From Lysobacter sp. yr284 (lineage in GTDB: Bacteria > Pseudomonadota > Gammaproteobacteria > Xanthomonadales > Xanthomonadaceae): a stretch of 38,273 bases of DNA. Below are positions 18,758 through 27,047 of the stretch, piece after piece. Position 1 is the first letter of the stretch. Each line of letters starts with the position of its first letter. The stretch is taken from NCBI RefSeq assembly GCF_900107375.1, contig NZ_FNPT01000010.1, positions 132,344 through 170,616 of the forward strand, written 5' to 3'. The translations under genes and the position numbers were made by a program. Under the pieces are notes generated by a model that searched no databases, was not told the origin of the DNA, and saw only the letters and a program-made list of their open reading frames with translations.

Positions 18758-20605
18758 TCAGATATCGCGCACCACGCGGAAGCCCAGGCGTCCGTTGGTG
18801 GTGTCGGCGCTGGTGCCTTGCCGCCACGCCGCGCGCGACTGCGCCGGCGAGCTCGACCAGGCGCCGCCGCGGAACACCCGCGTGCGGCAGCCTGGGTTGA
18901 ACCACGCCGCCCCGTCGCGCGGCGCGCGCCGGTAATTGTCGTGCCAGCAATCGGCCACCCACTCGCTGACATTGCCGCCCATGTCGTGAAGGCCGAATGC
19001 ATTGGCCGCGTAGCTGCCGACCGGCGCCGGCCCCCAGGCGCCGTCGCCGTAGCCGGGGAAGGCGTTGCGCCAGCGCCGTCCGCTGGGCGAGGCGTCGAGC
19101 GCGCCGGTGAGGTTGCCGGCCTTGGCCGGCGGCGCGCCGTCGCCCCAGGGATAGCGGCCCTGGGTGCCGGCGCGCAGCGCGAATTCGTACTCGGCCTCGC
19201 TGGGCAGGCGGTAGCGCTGGCCGGTGGCGGCCGACAGCCACTCGGCGTAGGCGTTGGCGTCCTTGGCGCTGACGTGGACCACCGGCAGGTTGTCGGCGGC
19301 GGGCTTGCCGGCGTAGTCCGAGCTCCAGTCCACGCCGCCGCGCCGGACCAGGTTGCCGCTGCGCTCGTCGTAGGCGATGGAGTAGCCGCGGCGGCTGGCG
19401 CGGGCGCGGTGCTTGCTGGCGTTCATGAAGCGGCGGAACTCGCCGACCGTGATCTCGTAGCGCGACACCGCCAGGCCGCGCTCGAAACGGATATTGCGCA
19501 GCGGCCGCTCGGCGTCGCTGGAATCGGCCTCGCCCGGCTCGGCGCCCATTCGGAACGCGCCGTGCGGGATCACCACCATCTGCGGGCCGCGCCCGCCCTG
19601 GCCGGTGGCGTCGGTGAACACCTGGCCGGGGCGGAACAGGCCGTAGTGGGTGGCCAGTTCGATCCGTTCGCGCAGTTCGGCCGCGGACGCGTCGCCCGGC
19701 GGCGCGATCCGCAGCAGCGTCGCCAGCACCCCGCGCGCCTCGTCGATGCCGCGCAGCTTGGGCAACAGGGCGATGCCGTCGTCGCGCAGCCGGCGGATGC
19801 GCTGCTGGCGCTGCTCGGCGATGCGGCCCTGGGCGTCGGAGGCGGTCTGCATCTTCGGCCGCAGCAGCGCGGCCTTGGCCAGCCAGCGCCCGGCGCCGGC
19901 GTAGTCGTCGCGGTCGGCGGCCAGTTCGGCGCGGCGGATCAACGCGCTCTCGGCCGCGGCGATGCCCTGCAGCGCGCGCGCGTCGCGCGGGCGCGATTCC
20001 AGCGCCTCGCGGAAATGCGCCAGCGCGCCGCCGGCCTGGCCGTCCTCGCCGATGTTGCCGGCGTTGAGCGCCTGCTCGCCGAGGCGGTCGGCCTCCTGGG
20101 CCTGGTCGGCCGCGTCGAGCCGTTCCAGGAAGGCCTCGACCTTGCGATGCTCCGGCGCCACCGCGCGCGCCACCGCCGCGGCCCGGTGCGCCTCGCGCAG
20201 CGCCAGCGGTTCCTCGTCGATGCGCTTGAGCGCGCCGTCGCCCTCGGCCAGCAGCAGCGCCACCGCCCGGTCCAGGCCGATGGCGACGGTGCGGTCGTTG
20301 GGCGCGAAGCCGCGCAGGGCCAGGTACAGCGGGATCGCCGAATCGGCGGTGGCGTAGAGATCGCCGGCCTTGAGCGCGGCGTCGGCGCGCTTGCGCAGCG
20401 CGGCTTGAGTGTCCTCGTTCACCACGACCGCGGGCGGCCGCCACGGCGGCACCGGCGAGACCGCCTGGTCGGCGCTCACCGTCACGATCGGCTGGCGCGG
20501 CGCGGCCTGGGCGTCGGCGCGGCGCTCGCGCTCGCCGCAGGCGGCCAGCAGCCCGGCGCAGGCCAGGCCCAGAATCAGCGTGCGGGTCCAGTGAGTTGCG
20601 CGCAA
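18758..20605 (-). CDS. Lipoprotein with helical repeat region and FGE-sulfatase-like (SUMF1/PvdO) domain
   Basis: 615 residues. The start is the TTG at 20603-20605, because it begins a textbook lipoprotein signal (RTLILGLACAGLLAAC, lipobox LAAC with Cys23). GCAGAGG-like sequence lies upstream. Residues about 60-330 are Ala/Arg-rich helices resembling TPR/tetratricopeptide-like repeats. From about 342 the formylglycine-generating-enzyme fold begins (MVVIPHGAFRMG), continuing through VSRYEITVGEFRRF, RLPSEAEYEFALRAG, LHDMGGNVSEWVADCW, RVFRGGAWSSSP and LGFRVVRD. Catalytic FGEs have two Cys in the CYRYRCAAR-type segment; here it is SRAAWRQGT, with neither Cys, so sulfatase activation is unlikely. 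PvdO/EgtB-like or purely structural roles are possible. It is divergent from rnd. Confidence 0.85.
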   Translation of the reverse strand: MRATHWTRTLILGLACAGLLAACGERERRADAQAAPRQPIVTVSADQAVSPVPPWRPPAVVVNEDTQAALRKRADAALKAGDLYATADSAIPLYLALRGFAPNDRTVAIGLDRAVALLLAEGDGALKRIDEEPLALREAHRAAAVARAVAPEHRKVEAFLERLDAADQAQEADRLGEQALNAGNIGEDGQAGGALAHFREALESRPRDARALQGIAAAESALIRRAELAADRDDYAGAGRWLAKAALLRPKMQTASDAQGRIAEQRQQRIRRLRDDGIALLPKLRGIDEARGVLATLLRIAPPGDASAAELRERIELATHYGLFRPGQVFTDATGQGGRGPQMVVIPHGAFRMGAEPGEADSSDAERPLRNIRFERGLAVSRYEITVGEFRRFMNASKHRARASRRGYSIAYDERSGNLVRRGGVDWSSDYAGKPAADNLPVVHVSAKDANAYAEWLSAATGQRYRLPSEAEYEFALRAGTQGRYPWGDGAPPAKAGNLTGALDASPSGRRWRNAFPGYGDGAWGPAPVGSYAANAFGLHDMGGNVSEWVADCWHDNYRRAPRDGAAWFNPGCRTRVFRGGAWSSSPAQSRAAWRQGTSADTTNGRLGFRVVRDI

Positions 20606-20830
20606 ACCTGCGGCCTCTGCGGCGGATGCGAAGACCCGCGCAGCATATCGCCTCAGCGGCCGCAGCCGGGCATCGGCGGCGCCCGCGGCGGGATCGGCAA
20701 AGCCCGCGGCCGGCGATTTTGCGCGCAGATTGCGGTTCTCTCCCCGTCGTTCCGGCTTCCCCGCGCGATTTGAGCTATTGTCGCCCGCCCGGGTCCCGAC
20801 CCGGCCGTCTCCGCTTCCCGCTCGCCGCCC

Positions 20831-21943
20831 ATGCCCGTCTGGATCAACACCCCCGCCGCGCTGCAAGCGCATTTCGACACCCGGCCCGCGCGCATCGGGC
20901 TCGACACCGAGTTCATCCGCGAACGCACCTACTGGCCGCAGCTGGCCCTGGTGCAGATCGCGATCGAGCGCGCGGGCGAGGACGAGCCGACGATCCTACT
21001 GGTCGATCCGCTGCGCCCCGGCATGACCCAGGCGCTGGCGCCGATCCTGGCCGACACCGCCATCCTCAAGCTGGTGCACAGCCCGAGCGAGGACCTGGTC
21101 GCGTTCAAGCACGCCTGCGGCGTGGTGCCCAAGCCCTTGTTCGACACCCAGCAGGCCGCCGCGCTGGCCGGCATCGGCAGCGGCCTGGGCTACCAGAAGC
21201 TGGTCGAGCAGCTCACCGGCGTGGCCCTGCCCAAGGGCGAGACCCGCTCGGACTGGATGCGCCGGCCGCTGTCGCCGTCGCAGCTGGATTACGCCGCCGA
21301 CGACGTGCGCCACCTGTTCGCCATGCACGACGCGCTCGACGGCCTGCTCGGCGGGCTCGGCCGGCGCGAGTGGCTGGCCGAAGACGCCGCCCGCACCGTC
21401 GTCAACGCCGAGAACGAAACCTCCGAGCGCTGGCCGCACCTGTCGCTGCGCAGCGCCCAGTTCCTCGATGCCGCCGCGCAGCGCCGCCTGCTGCGCCTGC
21501 TGCGCTGGCGCGACGTCTACGCCCGCGACAGCGACAAGCCGCGCAGCTGGATCCTCGACAACGAACTGGCCGTGGCCATCGCCCGCCAGGCGCCGGCCGA
21601 CCGCGACGCGCTGCAGCGCCAGATCGAGAGCCACCCCAAGGCCCCGCGCAAGTTGGTCGAGGCGATCTGGACCGCGCTGTCCACGCCGCTGGCCGACGAA
21701 GACCAGGCCCCCGACGCCGGGGTCGCCGAGACCCGCGACAAGCAGCGCCTGCGCCAGCTGCAGGAGGCCGTGGCCGGCCGCAGCGCCGACCTCGGCCTGC
21801 CCGATGGCGTGCTGGCCTCGCGCCGCTGGCTGGAAGCCTTGCTCGATCACGGCGAGTGGCCCGAGGCCCTGTCGGGCTGGCGCCGCGCCGCGCTGGAGCC
21901 GGCACTGGCGCCGTTGCTGGCGGCCGCCGACGGCGCCGCCTGA
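20831..21943 (+). CDS. rnd: Ribonuclease D
   Basis: 370 residues. RNase D is a 3'-5' exonuclease that trims tRNA precursors. DEDD exonuclease motifs: IGLDTEFIRERTYWP (Exo I, D and E), LVHSPSEDLVAF (Exo II, D), and YAADDVRHLFAMH (Exo III, Y and D). HRDC domains follow (about 210-290, RLLRLLRWRDVYARDSDKPR, and a second, weaker one at about 310-365). GTCTCCGC-rich sequence precedes the ATG and no strong Shine-Dalgarno is seen. A TATTGT hexamer at 20776-20781 could be the -10. A tRNA-Ala gene follows 102 bases downstream. Confidence 0.95.
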   Translation: MPVWINTPAALQAHFDTRPARIGLDTEFIRERTYWPQLALVQIAIERAGEDEPTILLVDPLRPGMTQALAPILADTAILKLVHSPSEDLVAFKHACGVVPKPLFDTQQAAALAGIGSGLGYQKLVEQLTGVALPKGETRSDWMRRPLSPSQLDYAADDVRHLFAMHDALDGLLGGLGRREWLAEDAARTVVNAENETSERWPHLSLRSAQFLDAAAQRRLLRLLRWRDVYARDSDKPRSWILDNELAVAIARQAPADRDALQRQIESHPKAPRKLVEAIWTALSTPLADEDQAPDAGVAETRDKQRLRQLQEAVAGRSADLGLPDGVLASRRWLEALLDHGEWPEALSGWRRAALEPALAPLLAAADGAA

Positions 21944-22045
21944 GCCGCGACGCAGGCGCACGAATCCCGGCCCCGGCGCGAATTTTCGCCACGGGGCTAG
22001 CGCGTCCGCCGCAGGCCCGCTAAACTTGCCGCCTCAGATTCATGT

Positions 22046-22121
<76 letters not shown>

Positions 22122-22132
22122 CTCGATTCACG

Positions 22133-22163
22133 AAAAGGCCGACGAGCGATCGTCGGCCTTTTT
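22133..22163 (+). terminator. Intrinsic terminator of tRNA-Ala
   Basis: AAAAGGCCGACGA-GCGA-TCGTCGGCCTTTTT, a perfect 13-pair stem with a 4-base loop and a T run, 11 bases after the tRNA end. Confidence 0.93.
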
Positions 22164-22365
22164 GTTTGCGCGCGGCGAACCCGGCGCCAAGGCCCGGCCT
22201 CGCGCGCCGTCGCGTTCGCGCGAAGTCCGCGCGCGGCGAAACCCGGCCCGTCGAAAGCGCCCCGCGACACCGGCCGCGCAGCAGCCCGCGGATCGCACCC
22301 CGCCCCTAGCCGCCACGAGCACGGCCAGCCCGGCCCGGCCGCGCTAGACCGGTCCGCCCCTGCGC

Positions 22366-22408
22366 TATCATGCGCACCGCGGGCACACGGGGTGTGATCG
22401 CAAATCAC
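22366..22408 (+). promoter_or_regulatory. Candidate promoter and palindromic operator of the O-acetylation operon
   Basis: TATCAT (22366-22371) is a good -10 hexamer. A weak TAGACC (22345-22350) might be its -35, though the spacing of 15 is short. Downstream, TGTGATCGCAAATCACT contains the palindrome GTGAT-N5-ATCAC (22394-22408), about 20 bases after the predicted start and 59 before the ATG. It resembles the CRP/Clp half-sites TGTGA and TCAC(A), but with 7 rather than 6 bases between them, so Clp binding is uncertain. Confidence 0.4.
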
Positions 22409-22467
22409 TCTTTACCGACCTACGGAGCACCGCGCCGCGGCGCGCTCCCTCACGCATTAGGAAGGCG

Positions 22468-23637
22468 ATGTCGTACAACGCCGAATCGGCCGGCCCCCTG
22501 CGTTCGGCCTCCCGCCTCAAGCTTCGCTCGGCGCTCCAGTTCGCGTTCTGCGCGGCCATCTTCGCCGCCAGCCTGGTCCCGGCCGTGCTCACGCTGCGCA
22601 AGCAGCCGCCGGATGTGGAGAAGGTGCAGGAGTTGCGCAAGCTGGCCGAGTTTCCCGGCGCCTGGGAAGGCGGCGCGCTCGCGGTGGACAAGAACTACGT
22701 CGCCGTCGACCGCTGGTTCAACGACAACCTCGCCTACCGCAGCCTGATGATCCGGCTGAAGAACCAGCTCGACTATTCGCTGTTCCGTTCCTCCAGCCGG
22801 GTCTACTTCGGCAAGCGCCGCGAAATCTACGGCCGCAACCTGCTCGACAACGAGTTGCCGGCGGCCGAGCGCCTGTTCGCCACCGACGAGGCGATCGAGA
22901 AGACCCGCAACGGCGTGGCCGCCTTCGACCAGCGCGCGCGCGACCAGGGCGTCACCGTGATCTGGATCGCGCCGCTGCAGCGCGCCCACTTCGACCAGAG
23001 CCGGCTGCCGTTCTTCGCCCCGCGCCTGCCGCAGCCCTCGCGCTTCTTCGAGTTCTACAGCCGGCTCAAGCAGACCCCGCAGCTGCAGTTCGTCGATCTC
23101 TACGCGCTGATGCGCGCCAACCAGTCCAAGTTCCCGCTGTTCTTCCGCCAGGACTTCCACTGGACCGACCTGAGCGCGCGGCTGGTGGCGATGGACGTGG
23201 TCGAACGCATCGCCAAGCTGGAAGGCTCGCCCAAGCAATGGGCGTATCCGCTGGCAGTCGAGGAAACGCCCTACGTCGGCAGCGACATGCGCTTCGCCGC
23301 GCTGCTGCACGCCAAGCCGCTGGTCGAGCCGGGGGTCAAGAAGGACTGGGCCGACCTGCACGTCTACACCGCGCGCAGCACCGCCGAGACCGGACTTGAA
23401 TTCGACACCGACAACCTGCCGGGCAAGGGCCTGCTGCCCACCACCTGCCTGTTCGGCAACAGCTTCTCCGACGGCATGGTGCGGGTCGGCCTGGGCGATC
23501 ACTTCGAGTCCTTCACCCGTTTCGACCGCAACGGCTCGGTGCTGCAGGCGCCGGAAACGGCCCGCGCGCGCGGCTGCAAGTACCTGATCATCCAGCTGCT
23601 CGACATCTCCCCGGCGTGGTCGGTGTTCGCTTCGTAA
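22468..23637 (+). CDS. AlgX/AlgJ-like SGNH O-acetyltransferase of exopolysaccharide acetylation
   Basis: 389 residues. It has one N-terminal transmembrane anchor (about 24-43) and a periplasmic SGNH-type domain. The catalytic Asp-His pair is seen in RQDFHWTDLSARLVA and the Ser in LFGNSFSDGMV. The substrate-facing RVYFGKRREIYGR block matches AlgJ/AlgX proteins, which transfer acetyl groups to polysaccharides in the periplasm. AGGAAGG lies just before the ATG. The MBOAT partner gene follows after 37 bases, the usual two-gene layout. No polysaccharide synthase or export genes are adjacent, so the acceptor polymer is unknown. Confidence 0.88.
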   Translation: MSYNAESAGPLRSASRLKLRSALQFAFCAAIFAASLVPAVLTLRKQPPDVEKVQELRKLAEFPGAWEGGALAVDKNYVAVDRWFNDNLAYRSLMIRLKNQLDYSLFRSSSRVYFGKRREIYGRNLLDNELPAAERLFATDEAIEKTRNGVAAFDQRARDQGVTVIWIAPLQRAHFDQSRLPFFAPRLPQPSRFFEFYSRLKQTPQLQFVDLYALMRANQSKFPLFFRQDFHWTDLSARLVAMDVVERIAKLEGSPKQWAYPLAVEETPYVGSDMRFAALLHAKPLVEPGVKKDWADLHVYTARSTAETGLEFDTDNLPGKGLLPTTCLFGNSFSDGMVRVGLGDHFESFTRFDRNGSVLQAPETARARGCKYLIIQLLDISPAWSVFAS

Positions 23638-23674
23638 CCCGCCCCCTCTTCCGTCTTCCAGCCGCCGAACGCCG

Positions 23675-25099
23675 ATGGTCTTCTCGTCTCCCGCTTTCCT
23701 GTTCGTCTTCTTCCCGCTGTTCTTCGGCTTGTATTTCCTGTTGCCGCGCGCGCTGCGCAACGCCTGGATCCTGCTGTCGAGCGTGCTGTTCTACGCATTG
23801 GGCGCGGGCCCGTTCACGCTGCTGCCGCTGGGCCTGGTCGCCGCCAACTGGGCGTTGAGCCACGGCATCGAGCGGCTGCGCGATCGCCGCGTCGGCGCGC
23901 TGCCGGCCGACCGCCTGGCGCTGTGGCTGGGCGTGGCGATGAACCTGGTGCCGCTGCTGCTGTTCAAGTACCTGGTGTTCTTCGCCCAGATCGCCGCCGA
24001 CTTCCTCGGCCCGGTGGCCGCGTTCGATCCGGCCAAGCTGGGCTGGATCCTGCCGCTGGGCATCTCGTTCTACAGCTTCCACTTCATTTCCTACCTGATC
24101 GACGTCTACCAGCGCCACATCCCGGCCGAGCGCAGCATCGCCAAGTTCGCGATCTACATCTTCCTGTTCCCGCACCTGGTCGCCGGGCCGATCGTGCGCT
24201 TCGCCGAGATCAAGTCGCAGCTGGGCATCGAGCGCCGCGGCCTGGTCGGCCGCGACGTGTACTGGGGCCTGCTGATCTTCATCGTCGGCCTGGCCAAGAA
24301 GATCCTGATCGCCGACCCGCTGGGCTCGGTGGTCGACGTGGTCCACTCCGGCGACCTGCACCTGTCGACCTATTCGGCGTGGCTGGCCGCGCTGTGCTAC
24401 TCCTTCCAGATCTACTTCGACTTCTCCGGCTACACCGACATGGCGATCGGCATGGCGCGGATGATGGGCTTCCGCTTCCCGCAGAACTTCGACCGCCCCT
24501 ACACCTCACACAGCGTGACCGAGTTCTGGCGGCGCTGGCACATGACCCTGTCGCGCTGGTTCCGCGACTACCTCTACATCCCGCTCGGCGGCAACCGCGG
24601 CAGCGCCCGGCGCACCTACTTCAACCTGCTGGTGATCTTCGTGCTGTGCGGCCTGTGGCACGGCGCGGCCTACACCTTCCTGGTCTGGGGCCTGGGCCAC
24701 GGCCTGCTGCTGGTGCTGGAGCGCGCCAAGCTGCTGCGCCTGGAGAAGCTGCCGGCGGCGAACCTGTGGGTGTTCGCGCTGGTGACGCTGCTGTGGGTGC
24801 CGTTCCGCTCCAAGGACCTGGCCACCACCGGCAAGCTGCTCAAGGCCATGTTCGGGCTGGAGCCGTCGGTGCCGATGTGGGTGGAGGCCAACCGGATGCT
24901 GGCCAATCCCAAGATCCTGTTCCTGCTGGCCCTGGCCGCGCTGATCTGCCTGATCGGCCGCCCCACCTTTGACAAGCTGCGCAGCTTCAGCTTCAAGACG
25001 CCGGCGCTGATGCCGGTCTACTGCGCGGCGCTGTACTTCCTCGCCTGCATCTCGGTGGTGGAGAGCGGCTTCAACCCGTTCATCTACTTCCAGTTCTGA
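23675..25099 (+). CDS. AlgI-like MBOAT acyltransferase
   Basis: 474 residues with about 11-12 transmembrane segments. It is expected to move acetyl groups across the inner membrane for the neighbouring AlgX/AlgJ-like protein. MBOAT marks: FLFPHLVAGPIVRF, SFQIYFDFSGYTDMAIG, VTEFWRRWHMTLSRWFRDY, YIPLGGNRG and the active-site His in LCGLWHGAAYTF. The start MVFSSPAFLFVFFPLFFGLYF is the standard AlgI beginning. No clear Shine-Dalgarno is seen, so it probably depends on coupling to the gene 37 bases upstream. Related DltB-type MBOATs are less likely given the AlgJ-like partner. Confidence 0.93.
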   Translation: MVFSSPAFLFVFFPLFFGLYFLLPRALRNAWILLSSVLFYALGAGPFTLLPLGLVAANWALSHGIERLRDRRVGALPADRLALWLGVAMNLVPLLLFKYLVFFAQIAADFLGPVAAFDPAKLGWILPLGISFYSFHFISYLIDVYQRHIPAERSIAKFAIYIFLFPHLVAGPIVRFAEIKSQLGIERRGLVGRDVYWGLLIFIVGLAKKILIADPLGSVVDVVHSGDLHLSTYSAWLAALCYSFQIYFDFSGYTDMAIGMARMMGFRFPQNFDRPYTSHSVTEFWRRWHMTLSRWFRDYLYIPLGGNRGSARRTYFNLLVIFVLCGLWHGAAYTFLVWGLGHGLLLVLERAKLLRLEKLPAANLWVFALVTLLWVPFRSKDLATTGKLLKAMFGLEPSVPMWVEANRMLANPKILFLLALAALICLIGRPTFDKLRSFSFKTPALMPVYCAALYFLACISVVESGFNPFIYFQF

Positions 25100-25112
25100 A
25101 GTCCGACGACGC

Positions 25113-25134
25113 CGCGGCCGCAGCTGCGGCCGCG
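25113..25134. terminator. 22-base perfect palindrome between convergent genes
   Basis: CGCGGCCGCAG followed by its exact complement, between the stop codons of the MBOAT gene and the VOC gene. It has no T-tract, so it may be a transcript-end hairpin or a chance GC palindrome. Confidence 0.45.
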
Positions 25135-25163
25135 CGCGTTGCGACAGCGCCGGCCCGGCCGGA

Positions 25164-25559
25164 TCAATCCAGATTGAGCTGCCACGACACCCCGAACCGG
25201 TCCTGCACCCACGCAAAGCGCTGGCTGAAGCCGTAGTTGTCCAGCGGCATCAACACCTGGCCGCCGTCGGCGAGCGCCTGCGCCAGATGGTCGAGCTGCT
25301 CGCGCGATTCGCAGGTCACGAACAGGGAGCTCGACGGGGTGAAGTCGAAGGCGTGCTCGACCGGGCTGTCGCTGCACATCACGGTCAGGTCGCCGAGGGC
25401 GAAGCTGGCGACCATCACCGTGCCCTGCGGCCCCTGCTCGCCCGGGCCGTAGCGGCGCACTTCGAGGATGCGGCTGTCGGGGATCAGCGAGACGTACAGG
25501 TTCATCGCGGCCTCGCACTGGCCGGCGAACATCAGGAACGGGCAGACCTGGACGGGCAT
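25164..25559 (-). CDS. PhnB-like VOC (glyoxalase-fold) family protein
   Basis: 131 residues. The paired beta-alpha-beta-beta-beta pattern starts CPFLMFAGQCEAAMNLYVSLIP, which matches the PhnB / 3-demethylubiquinone-methyltransferase-like VOC subfamily. MVASFALGDLTVMCSDS and GFSQRFAWVQDRFGVSWQL are the other conserved blocks. Members are cytoplasmic and mostly of unknown substrate. The ATG is at 25557-25559. The gene is convergent with the MBOAT gene and seems to stand alone. Confidence 0.88.
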   Translation of the reverse strand: MPVQVCPFLMFAGQCEAAMNLYVSLIPDSRILEVRRYGPGEQGPQGTVMVASFALGDLTVMCSDSPVEHAFDFTPSSSLFVTCESREQLDHLAQALADGGQVLMPLDNYGFSQRFAWVQDRFGVSWQLNLD

Positions 25560-25728
25560 GGCGCGGCCTCGGCTTCGTCGCGACGCGCGGTCGCGGGCGC
25601 TTCGAGGGTAACGCGGCCGGTGCCGTCGCGTCGGCAGGCAAGTCGTATCGAAATGTGCGGACGAGGAACCCGGGGTTACGCCGGCCGGCCCGCTGCGACC
25701 CGATAGGTTCGCTCGCCGCCCGCCCGGC

Positions 25729-26058
25729 TCAGTCGTTGCCGCGTCCCTCGTCATCCGATCCTGGCTTGGCGCTGCCGCGTCGCCGCCACCGCTTCACGGC
25801 CGGGGCGAGCAAGGTCGCCGCGACGCTGAGGTCGAGCGCCCACGGCGCCCACCACCAGCCACGCCAGCCCGGCCAGGGCGCGATCAGCAATCCGATGCAA
25901 CCCGCCAGCGCGCCGATCCAGGGAATCAAGGAGATGCTGCGGCGCCGGCCGGTGGCGACCATCGCCAGACCGGCGATATTGGTCAAGGCGCAAGCGGCGA
26001 AAAACAGCAGCAAGGCGACCGCGGCCACGGCCGGCAGCGCATCCACGAGCTCAAGCAT
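25729..26058 (-). CDS. Small hypothetical membrane protein
   Basis: 109 residues with about three hydrophobic segments (about 8-34, 42-62 and 70-87), a Trp-rich loop PWPGWRGWWWAPW, and a charged C terminus RWRRRGSAKPGSDDEGRGND. I recognise no family. The coding potential is supported by the membrane pattern with positive residues placed on one side. No strong ribosome-binding site. Confidence 0.55.
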   Translation of the reverse strand: MLELVDALPAVAAVALLLFFAACALTNIAGLAMVATGRRRSISLIPWIGALAGCIGLLIAPWPGWRGWWWAPWALDLSVAATLLAPAVKRWRRRGSAKPGSDDEGRGND

Positions 26059-26202
26059 CGCAGCGATGCGCCGGCGGTCCGGAGCCGAACGACGGTTTGG
26101 AAACGGCTGAAACGCTCATGCGACCTTCGTGTCGACGCACTCGCGCGATCATGCCGCGCAGACGCGGCCGCCGTCCATCCGGCGCGCGGTCCCGCGGCCG
26201 CC

Positions 26203-26583
26203 TCAGGACCGTGCGGCCAAGCGCCGCCGGTTGCGCGCGACCGTTCGCGCGACCGGCCGCAGCCCGCTGGCCAGCACCGCGTCGCCGGCGCGCATCGCCT
26301 CGCGCCACCAGCGCAGCGGATCGTCGCCGGCCGGGCCCAGCCAGGGTTGCGGACGCAGCCACCAGCCGGCCTGCCACTGCCACCACTGCGCCGACATCTG
26401 CCACCAGGCGTTGCCGAGCGCCAGCCATTTTTCGTCGACCATGCGCTGCACTTCGCGCAGGTCGCGCGCGCTCGGCGCAGACGACGCCGCGCGCGAGATC
26501 GCGCCGAGCCGGCTGGCGATCACCCACGGCGCGTGCTGGCCGATGGCGATCAGTTGCGATTGGGAACGCCGTGCGCTGCGCAT
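26203..26583 (-). CDS. Possible phasin-like small protein
   Basis: 126 residues. The ATG at 26581-26583 has GGGAG nine bases upstream. The sequence (LIAIGQHAPWVIASRLGAIS, then SARDLREVQRMVDEKWLALG) resembles small PHA-granule-associated phasin-like proteins, with a hydrophobic amphipathic start and an E-RMV-EK helix. A Trp/Gln-rich middle (WWQMSAQWWQWQAGWWL) and a basic tail follow. It lies about 9.6 kb from phaR and is not in an operon with pha genes. The assignment rests on a remembered family pattern, so a different function is possible. Confidence 0.55.
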   Translation of the reverse strand: MRSARRSQSQLIAIGQHAPWVIASRLGAISRAASSAPSARDLREVQRMVDEKWLALGNAWWQMSAQWWQWQAGWWLRPQPWLGPAGDDPLRWWREAMRAGDAVLASGLRPVARTVARNRRRLAARS

Positions 26584-27047
26584 ATTGGTCTCCCGGTCCG
26601 GGCCGAGGTGGGGCCGGCTGGTTGGGTGCCGGCGCATCGCGAATGCGGGCGCCATTGCTGCGGGGCCATCTTGGCGCCGCCGGCGTTACCGGGACGTGTC
26701 GGGAGCGAGACGCGCGCGGGTCCGGCCGGCGCGGAAAAACGCGGGCGCGCGCGCATTGTCGCGACGGCCGTCGCTGCGCTGCGGCCGCCTGTCGCGCCCC
26801 GGTCACGCGGCCGACGCCGGCGTCGCCGATCCTGCGCGGGCGCGGCTACGCACCAACGCCGAGGTCGCCGCAGCCGGCGCCGACGGGCGCCGCACCCGGC
26901 CCGATCGCCGGCGCAGCGCGGCCCGCTCGCGTCCGACCCTGCAAGACGCACGCAGGCGTTAATGAGCGCGCCGACGGATCGCAGCGCGACCGCGGCGGGC
27001 GTCGCCGGCGACGGCGCGCCCTTCCCCATGTTGCGACAAGGAGTCCC
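26584..27047. other. Divergent intergenic region
   Basis: 464 bases between the phasin-like gene and the secreted-protein gene. Open frames here are Arg-rich shadows with no domain, start context or composition shift. I see no tRNA, repeat or terminator. It presumably holds the two divergent promoters. Confidence 0.45.

Noticed and set aside
17624-20773. Open frame of about 1,050 codons on the plus strand
   Set aside because: It is the mirror frame of the M48 protease and the lipoprotein genes, which have clear domains, signal sequences and ribosome-binding sites on the other strand.
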